Source of the DNA: Terrimesophilobacter sp038243605 | Lineage (GTDB): Bacteria > Actinomycetota > Actinomycetes > Actinomycetales > Microbacteriaceae | Assembly (NCBI GenBank): GCA_038243605.1 | Contig: JBBSQX010000007.1 | Location: forward strand, 62,001 to 126,000 | DNA length: 64,000 nt | Direction of reading: 5' to 3' | Shown: positions 58,854 to 64,000 of the stretch, in pieces | Numbering within the stretch: position 1 is the first letter of the stretch | How the letters are laid out: each line of letters begins with the position of its first letter | Program-made: the position numbers and the translations under genes | The notes under the pieces: generated by a model | The model's database searches: none | The model's input: the letters and a program-made list of their open reading frames with translations, nothing else | Told to the model about the DNA's origin: nothing

Positions 58854-59573
58854 CTAGCGGCGGGGTTCCCACCGAAAGGTTTTGTAGGCGATCAGGGCGG
58901 GAATCACCGTCCACGCCACGAGCGAACCGACGGCGAGAAGAAGTTGCTCCGGGCCTGCACTGTGCCCATAGGCGGCGTTGACGAGCACGGCGAATGCTCC
59001 ACCGGGGAGCAGCGCGATGTACCAGTCGGTGGCGAGAAGCGCCCAGAGCGCGGACCCGGCCGCGATGGTCAGGAAGGGCAGGCTCGTCACCTGTGCGGCG
59101 GCAGCAGACGGGGTGAAGTTGCCAGTGAGCACACCCATGGCGGCAGCAGACGTGATGAAGCCGATAGCACCTACCGCGAGGAGCAAAGAATTCTCAGGGA
59201 TAGTTGCCCCGGCGATGCCCATGGCAACAGCCACTATTGCCAGTTGCGCGAGCAGCAGCGCAATGACGGGGGCGATGAGGCCGGCCAGGATCGCCACATC
59301 ACTGCTCTCGCCGGACCGCAGCCGTTTGAGAAAAAGGTCGTTGCGCCTCGTTGTGAGAGTCGTGGTGATGGTCAGGTAGACCGTGAACATGGTGAAGAAC
59401 ACAATCTGAAGCAGAACGAGTTGGGGCCACCCGCGACCGACATCCTCACGGGAGTAAATCAGGAAGACGCCCAACGCGAGGGGAAAAAGCGTTGCGCCCA
59501 TCAGTACGGTCTTGTTGCGCGCAATCAGTCGAAGTTCGCTGAGTGAGATGGTGGCGAATCGTGGGGTGCTCAT
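58854..59573 (-). CDS. ABC-2 type exporter permease
   Basis: A 239-residue membrane subunit with six predicted TM helices (for example LPFLTIAAGSALWALLA and VAWTVIPALIAYK). The fold is the ABC-2 family used for drug or lipid export. It overlaps the ATPase gene by 4 nt (ATGA). Part of a divergent arrangement with a DesKR-type two-component system that probably regulates it. Confidence 0.85.
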   Translation of the reverse strand: MSTPRFATISLSELRLIARNKTVLMGATLFPLALGVFLIYSREDVGRGWPQLVLLQIVFFTMFTVYLTITTTLTTRRNDLFLKRLRSGESSDVAILAGLIAPVIALLLAQLAIVAVAMGIAGATIPENSLLLAVGAIGFITSAAAMGVLTGNFTPSAAAAQVTSLPFLTIAAGSALWALLATDWYIALLPGGAFAVLVNAAYGHSAGPEQLLLAVGSLVAWTVIPALIAYKTFRWEPRR

Positions 59574-60622
59574 GCTGCAACTCCTTGGGGGTTGACGGTG
59601 TTGTTGTTGTTGTTGTTGGTGGTGTTGGTGTGGCTGTCGGCCGGGAGAATGCTGACGCTGCGAAAAACTTCTGCCAGGGATGCCTCAGTGGCAGAGAGTC
59701 TGTGCAATCGGTGATCCTGTGTTCGGGCCCAACTCAAAAGTCTGAAGAGGGAGTCGTCAAGGTCGCCGGTGTTGATCGTGCAGAGGCCCCGGCCATCCGT
59801 GGTGATGTTCTCCTGCGGGCTGAGTCGCAGGGAGGTCGTGAGCGTCTCGATAGAGGGGGCGCCGTCCGGAAGCTGGAAACGGATGCGCGCGGGCTGCGCG
59901 GCGAGAACCTCAGGGATGCTCCCGGTGACGGCGATGCGCCCGTGGTGCATGATGGCAATTCGGTCGGCCATAGCCTCCGCCTCTTCGAGGTAATGGGTGG
60001 TGAGCAGGATGGTCGTTCCGTCGCGGTGAAGTCGCTGAACGACATCCCACGTGCGCTCCCGTGATTCGGGGTCAAGCCCGGTGGTCGGCTCATCAAGGAA
60101 CAACAACTCTGGTCGGTTCACTGTGGCGAGGATCAGGTCAAGGCGGCGACGCTGCCCGCCAGAAAGCTGCTGAACGCGCGTCTCCGCACGATTACTCAGC
60201 TCCAGACTGTCTAGCGCGGTGGTGATGGTGCGTGCGCGGTTGGCAGGGGATGCCGCCTCTGACGAAGAGAGCCGCAGCCAGAGTGCGACGGTCTCCTTCA
60301 CGGTGAGGTCGCCCGCGAACCCCGACTCTTGGAGCATGATGCCGACGCGAGGCCGGAGCGCTCGCCGCTGGCAGAACGGGTCAAGTCCGAGCACCTGCAC
60401 TGCGCCTGATGTGGCCGCGCGGTGACCTTCGAGGGTCTCCAAGGTGGTTGTTTTGCCGGCGCCGTTGGTCCCCAGCAGCGCGAAGATCTCACCGTGGGCG
60501 ACGGAGAGATCAACGCCCCGCACCGCCTCGAATGTGCCGTAGAAGCAGCGCAGCCCCGTGGCAGTGATCGCGTTGCTCGTGTGCTTCGCTGGTGATGGGG
60601 GAAGGGGGTGGTTATCGGTCAT
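59570..60622 (-). CDS. ABC exporter ATP-binding protein
   Basis: A 350-residue ATPase of the DrrA/CcmA group. Walker A LLGTNGAGKTTTLE, Q-loop MLQESGF, signature LSGGQRRRLDLIL, Walker B LLFLDEPTTGLD, H-loop TTHYLEEAEA. A C-terminal extension (about residues 240-350) ends in an Asn/Thr run (TNTTNNNNNN) encoded by a GTT-type repeat. The long frame opens at 60694; ATG 60622 fits the domain start. Confidence 0.9.
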   Translation of the reverse strand: MTDNHPLPPSPAKHTSNAITATGLRCFYGTFEAVRGVDLSVAHGEIFALLGTNGAGKTTTLETLEGHRAATSGAVQVLGLDPFCQRRALRPRVGIMLQESGFAGDLTVKETVALWLRLSSSEAASPANRARTITTALDSLELSNRAETRVQQLSGGQRRRLDLILATVNRPELLFLDEPTTGLDPESRERTWDVVQRLHRDGTTILLTTHYLEEAEAMADRIAIMHHGRIAVTGSIPEVLAAQPARIRFQLPDGAPSIETLTTSLRLSPQENITTDGRGLCTINTGDLDDSLFRLLSWARTQDHRLHRLSATEASLAEVFRSVSILPADSHTNTTNNNNNNTVNPQGVAA

Positions 60623-60703
60623 AACACCATCGTCAACGGTGCGCTCCGGGCGCAGTAGTGGCAAGAGAACACCCTCCGGTCGGGCAGGTCTCACGAGAAA
60701 CCA

Positions 60704-60717
60704 GTGACAATTGTCAC
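60704..60717. promoter_or_regulatory. perfect 14-bp palindrome between exporter and kinase genes
   Basis: GTGACAATTGTCAC is its own reverse complement. It lies in the 114-bp region between the ABC ATPase start (60622) and the histidine kinase start (60737). A NarL-type regulator, encoded by the second gene, would bind such a site as a dimer, and a -10-like TACTGT follows at 60723-60728. Confidence 0.65.
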
Positions 60718-60736
60718 AGCACTACTGTTGGTAACT

Positions 60737-61954
60737 ATGACGCAGACCATGCAAGCCCGGGGCGAAAATACCGTCCCAGCCGACCCGGGCGGAGGGGTGC
60801 GCGGAACCTGGCTTTGGACATGGATTTCGGTGCTCTCTCTGATCGTTTTCGGCTACGCTCTTGCCGGGTGGTCACTCGCGGCGGCCGAACCTTGGCAGGC
60901 ACGGGAGGTCATCCTCGCGATCGCCGGTGTCGCCGCACTTCTCGCCAGCATCGCGTTCATCGGCGGGCTTCGTTCCGGTCTCGGGCAACGCAACACGAGC
61001 ACACGATCACGTGTCGTTCTCCTTCTCTTTGCGACCGCGCCCTGGGTGGTGGCCTCGGTCATGCCCGTGTTCAGCATTGAGTGGGCGTTGATTCCATGGA
61101 TGGCGGTGAGCCTGATTGCCGCAGACCTGTCTGCGCGCCACCGATGGTGGTGGCTGGCAAGCGCTGCGGTCGTTATCGTGCTCATTCGCATCATGCTCGC
61201 GGCCGTCACCGGTGTAGGCGCAGACTTCAGTCAGATCAGGCAGCTCAGTGACACGATCTTGTTCCCCGCGCTCGTTGTCATGCTGCCGTTGACCACCGTG
61301 TTTCAGTTTTGGCTCTGGAACGTGGTGCTCAGTCTGGATGCCGCCAAGTCCGAACGTGCGGAGCTCGCCAGAGCCCAGGAGAGACTGCGCTTCGCCTCAG
61401 ACCTGCACAACATCCAGGGCCACCACCTGCAAGTCATCGCATTGAAGAGCGAGCTTGCCGAACGCATTCTGAGCCGTGATCCGGATGCCGCTGCAACGCT
61501 CATCCGCGAGACTCAAGAGCTCGCCCGCGAAGCCCTCGAAGACACCAGACGTCTTGTGAAGGGGTACCGCGCTGTCTCCTTCTCCGTCGAAGCGGATAAT
61601 GCTGCCGCTGTGCTCGATGCCGCCGGGATCCGGGTGACCATCGACCTCACCGCTGACCTGCCACAAGAGCTCGATCACCTGTTCGGAACACAGCTTCGCG
61701 AGGCGACAACCAACATCATCCGGCATACCAGCGCCAGCCACGTTGAGATCATCCTGAGTAGGGACCCGGCTCACGGCATCGCGCTGAGCATCAGCAACGA
61801 CGGTGTTCCAGAGAAACCTCGCCGCTCTGACGGCACCGGCATCATTGGCCTCACTGAGCAATATGTGGCCGCCGGCGGAACACTCACCGCCACGACCGAC
61901 AACGGCACGTTCACCCTCCGCGGAGTCGTTCCGCAGAAAGTTGGTGCGAAATGA
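60737..61954 (+). CDS. DesK-type sensor histidine kinase
   Basis: A 405-residue membrane kinase: about five TM helices to residue about 195, dimerisation/phosphotransfer helix with the histidine in ASDLHNIQGHHLQVIALKSEL, and an HATPase_c domain with N-box REATTNIIRH and G-box GTGIIGLTEQYVAAGG. In the HisKA_3 family the residue after His is normally Asp; here it is Asn, also seen. The domain start supports ATG 60737. It probably senses membrane stress or an exporter substrate. Confidence 0.88.
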   Translation: MTQTMQARGENTVPADPGGGVRGTWLWTWISVLSLIVFGYALAGWSLAAAEPWQAREVILAIAGVAALLASIAFIGGLRSGLGQRNTSTRSRVVLLLFATAPWVVASVMPVFSIEWALIPWMAVSLIAADLSARHRWWWLASAAVVIVLIRIMLAAVTGVGADFSQIRQLSDTILFPALVVMLPLTTVFQFWLWNVVLSLDAAKSERAELARAQERLRFASDLHNIQGHHLQVIALKSELAERILSRDPDAAATLIRETQELAREALEDTRRLVKGYRAVSFSVEADNAAAVLDAAGIRVTIDLTADLPQELDHLFGTQLREATTNIIRHTSASHVEIILSRDPAHGIALSISNDGVPEKPRRSDGTGIIGLTEQYVAAGGTLTATTDNGTFTLRGVVPQKVGAK

Positions 61955-62556
61955 TTCGGGTACTGATCGCAGACGACGAAGAGCTCATCCGCACCGCCAT
62001 GGTTGCCCTCCTCGACCTCGAAGATGACATCACGGTGATTGCTCAAGCCGACAATGGTGACGATGCGATCGCGCTCACCGCCACCCACAAGCCCGACATT
62101 GTGCTCCTCGACTTGGAGATGCCGCCAACGGACGGCATCTATGCGGCGGAGCGCATTCTGGCCAACAACCGCGACACCAAAGCGATTCTCATCACCCGAC
62201 ACGCGCGCCCCGGCGTGCTCAAGCGGGCGCTGGCCTCGGGAATCTCGGGCTTCATCCCCAAGTCCACGCCGGTTTCCGCGCTCGCGAACGTCATCCGCGA
62301 CATTGCCTCGGGCCGACGCTACGTTGACCCCGACATCGCGGCCGCTGCCCTGGCCGCCGAGCGATGCCCGCTCACCCCTCGGGAACTTGATGTGTTGCGG
62401 ATGACGCGGCAGAACTCGCCCATCCAGCACATCTCCCACACCCTGCACCTCGCCGAGGGCACCGTGAGAAACTATCTCTCCACCGCAATGGCAAAACTGA
62501 ATGCGCCGTCACGCCATGCGGCCGCCGACATTGCGTGGGAGCACGGCTGGGTTTAG
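61951..62556 (+). CDS. NarL/DesR-type response regulator
   Basis: A 201-residue regulator. Receiver acidic pair in VLIADDEELI, phospho-acceptor Asp54 in VLLDLEMP, conserved Thr/Lys (ITRHARP, KST). The C-terminal LuxR HTH (about 135-195) contains LTPRELDVLRM and GTVRNYLSTAMAKL. It overlaps the kinase gene by 4 nt. Expected to bind the palindrome upstream and control the ABC exporter. Confidence 0.92.
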   Translation: MIRVLIADDEELIRTAMVALLDLEDDITVIAQADNGDDAIALTATHKPDIVLLDLEMPPTDGIYAAERILANNRDTKAILITRHARPGVLKRALASGISGFIPKSTPVSALANVIRDIASGRRYVDPDIAAAALAAERCPLTPRELDVLRMTRQNSPIQHISHTLHLAEGTVRNYLSTAMAKLNAPSRHAAADIAWEHGWV

Positions 62557-62639
62557 TTCCAGTTGTGCCCGATCGCTATCATCGCGCCCGATGCCGAGTT
62601 ATTCACGGAGAGTTGGGGCAGAAGCTTCGCCCGTCGCGA

Positions 62640-62801
62640 ATGGCGGCGCTGACGCGGCAACGCTTGGCTTGGTCAAAACCGCCATACGATCCCAGTCTGG
62701 TCAACGACAGGCAGTTCCACGAAAACATCTACAGTCGCTTTGGCTACGACCCGTACTGGGCGGGCGGCTACCGGTATCCCAACCTTTACTACCCGCTGTA
62801 A
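62640..62801 (+). CDS. possible 53-residue Tyr-rich ORF
   Basis: An open frame of 53 codons whose product ends in an unusually Tyr/Trp/Gly-rich segment (YDPYWAGGYRYPNLYYPL). The residue choice is more protein-like than the surrounding shadow frames, but there is no ribosome site and the end overlaps the NUDIX gene by 13 bp. It could be real or a remnant; the same frame opens upstream to 62535. Confidence 0.3.
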   Translation: MAALTRQRLAWSKPPYDPSLVNDRQFHENIYSRFGYDPYWAGGYRYPNLYYPL

Positions 62802-63301
62802 GGCGGTGCGGGAGGGCTGGTCGGCGCCGTGAAGTCGGTCGACACGACTGTGCGTCCATCCTCGCCGAACGTGATGGTCGCGCGCACGAACTCCCCCCCG
62901 AGCGCCGTGGGCAGCCACTGTTTGGCGTCATCCCACATCCGGTCGACGGGAATGTCGGCGAGCAGGTGCCACTGCGGCAGGAGCTCCTCCGACTCAGTGG
63001 GTGTGCCTTCCCACTCCCAGCAAATGTACGCCCACGTCTTCTGACTGAACTGCGGGTGATGGGTGAACGGGTAGTCGATCTCCGCGATCAGGGTCAACGC
63101 AGCGGCGCGGATGACCACGCCAACCTCCTCAAACACCTCACGAATTGTCGCCTGCTCGGGCGTTTCTCCCGGCTCGAACTTGCCGCCTGCGCCCACAAGG
63201 TTGCCCTTGCCAAGACCAGTCTTCTTGAGACCCAACAGCACCTCGGTGCCCGCCGGTGTCTCGCGCAACAGGTAGCAGACACTCACTTCGGGCAAACTCA
63301 T
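62789..63301 (-). CDS. NUDIX hydrolase, MTH1/8-oxo-dGTPase-like
   Basis: A 170-residue NUDIX enzyme. The box is canonical: GGKFEPGETPEQATIREVFE then EVGV. The preceding GLGKGNLVGAGG and later MWDDAKQWLP segment match the MTH1 (NUDT1)-like pattern that clears oxidised purine triphosphates. ATG 63301 has CAGACT exactly 6 nt upstream. Substrate by family only. Confidence 0.85.
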   Translation of the reverse strand: MSLPEVSVCYLLRETPAGTEVLLGLKKTGLGKGNLVGAGGKFEPGETPEQATIREVFEEVGVVIRAAALTLIAEIDYPFTHHPQFSQKTWAYICWEWEGTPTESEELLPQWHLLADIPVDRMWDDAKQWLPTALGGEFVRATITFGEDGRTVVSTDFTAPTSPPAPPYSG

Positions 63302-63607
63302 GAAACGAGTCTGCCATACGGGCGTACCCAGCACTTTGCGACCGTCTTGTTGTGCGTCAGATTCGCAACACAGTGTGTTGGATCAGCACTGCGCGTCGGG
63401 ATAGCTATTGCTGGTCTGGGCGGCCGCACCGGGCAGCCCGTCTGGCGGATGCGTTGCCGCAAAGCTTGGCTTGACCAAGTGGACGATGCGGATAGTCGCC
63501 CCGATGAAGGGGAGAAGCAGCCACAGAATCTGTGTCCATTCGCGGCCACTGAAATCGGCATATTTGCGAGAGACGGTTGTAATCGACTCGAAGAATTTCG
63601 TGGTGGT
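63302..63607. other. 306-bp spacer without a supported gene
   Basis: It contains the promoter of the NUDIX gene (CAGACT at 63308-63313) and the 3' side of the kdpE-like gene. Frames on both strands lack starts or coding character; I see no RNA gene or strong terminator. Confidence 0.5.
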
Positions 63608-64000
63608 TCATGAGCCTACAGCGGCGTCGTCCGGCTGAAACCGGTATCCCATTCCTGACTCCGTCAAAATGTGTTGCGGATTGCTGGGATCGCGCTCGAG
63701 CTTCTTGCGCAGCTGTGAAACGTAGAGCCGCAGATAGCCGGTGTCGGTGACATGCTCCGAACCCCAAATCTCGGTGAGAAGGCTCTGTCGCGTGACAAGC
63801 TTGCCCGCGTTGCGCACCAAGATCTCAAGGACCTGCCACTCTGTCGGGGTCAAACGAATGCGTTCAGATGATCTGGATGTCGCGCTGGTCACACTTTTCG
63901 CGGTGAAGTCGATGGTCGTATCGCCAATGCGCGTCAACGACGCCGTCCCTGAGCGGGGGAGGCGTCGGGTGAGTGCGCGGATTCGCGCGAGCAGTTCATC
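63608..64000 (-). CDS. OmpR-family response regulator, KdpE-like (C-terminal part, cut by window edge)
   Basis: The frame runs beyond the window: the encoded stretch starts at the receiver-domain end (DELLARIRALTRR) and contains the full winged-helix domain with LTPTEWQVLEILVRNAGKLVTRQSLL, the recognition helix YLRLYVSQLRKKLERDPSNP and the closing ESGMGYRF. That C terminus is the KdpE type, which controls potassium uptake. The receiver lies outside the window, so a kdp operon cannot be checked here. Confidence 0.8.
   Translation of the reverse strand, partial: DELLARIRALTRRLPRSGTASLTRIGDTTIDFTAKSVTSATSRSSERIRLTPTEWQVLEILVRNAGKLVTRQSLLTEIWGSEHVTDTGYLRLYVSQLRKKLERDPSNPQHILTESGMGYRFQPDDAAVGS

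Noticed and set aside
62501..63613. 370-codon plus-strand frame across the NUDIX gene
   Set aside because: Runs antisense over a canonical NUDIX box and through the upstream response regulator end; composition is shadow-like.
1..64000. CRISPR array
   Set aside because: No regularly spaced 25-40 bp repeats with unique spacers were seen; the only tandem repeats are 6, 15, 23 and 27 bp units without spacers.

Overview
The window is high-GC, almost fully coding bacterial DNA. It reads as a chromosome segment of an actinomycete (Actinomycetota), most likely Micrococcales and probably Microbacteriaceae. This rests on family content: the tiny ribosomal protein bS22, an Rv0500A-type helix-turn-helix protein, an EspC/WXG100-type secreted-protein cassette, PGPGW and DUF4229 membrane proteins, a LAxTG sortase substrate, a homodimeric AceE-type E1, and menaquinone rather than ubiquinone genes. 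Many genes also appear to be leaderless. The species assignment is inference.

Layout. 0-12 kb: an OsmC peroxidase, a decayed GNAT, an AceE-like thiamine enzyme divergent from an Lrp/AsnC regulator, an adenylate-forming ligase, a sortase-anchored surface protein, an M20 deacylase, an EVE-MarR pair, a DHA2 multidrug exporter and a TPR protein. 12-21 kb: a NUDIX protein divergent from a class V aminotransferase, the psuG-psuK pseudouridine salvage pair, a PrmC-like methyltransferase, an orphan winged-helix regulator, upp, tadA, an amidotransferase and a CDF metal exporter. 21-28 kb: proC, the TrkA/TrkH potassium system, an ArsR-type regulator, Rv0500A-like HTH, bS22, a glutaredoxin-like protein, Dabb, DUF1508 and an archaeal-type AspRS. 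28-33 kb: cytochrome c maturation system II (TlpA/ResA, CcdA, ResB, ResC). 33-46 kb: menaquinone synthesis (menC, menB, menE, menA, menD, menF, menG and the side-chain synthase) with PPK2 and an FprA-type reductase. menH and a DHNA-CoA thioesterase are not visible. 45-49 kb: cardiolipin synthase, YajQ, a lipoprotein and a transglycosylase.

49-54 kb is the accessory-looking part. Directly after tRNA-Tyr lies a tightly overlapping operon: a 13-codon leader ORF, an SAV_915-like protein, an EspC-like helical protein, a WXG protein with a long glycine-rich hydrophobic tail, and a multi-TM protein that could be its partner. It is followed by a 23-bp tandem repeat and an anti-sigma/sigma-like pair. 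I regard this as the best candidate for an undescribed system, a small type VII-linked effector/immunity cassette.

54-64 kb: HisN, an M23 endopeptidase preceded by two chained mini-ORFs, tRNA-Thr and tRNA-Met, a metallo-beta-lactamase-fold enzyme, small membrane and lipoproteins, an ABC exporter divergent from a DesKR-type two-component system around a perfect 14-bp palindrome, an MTH1-like NUDIX hydrolase, and the C-terminal half of a KdpE-type response regulator cut by the window edge.

The clearest genome-scale signal is a -10-like hexamer (mostly TANNNT) placed 5-7 nt before the start codon of about two dozen genes, which implies widespread leaderless transcription. Many genes are packed as divergent pairs separated by 35-80 nt, or joined by 1-4 nt stop/start overlaps.
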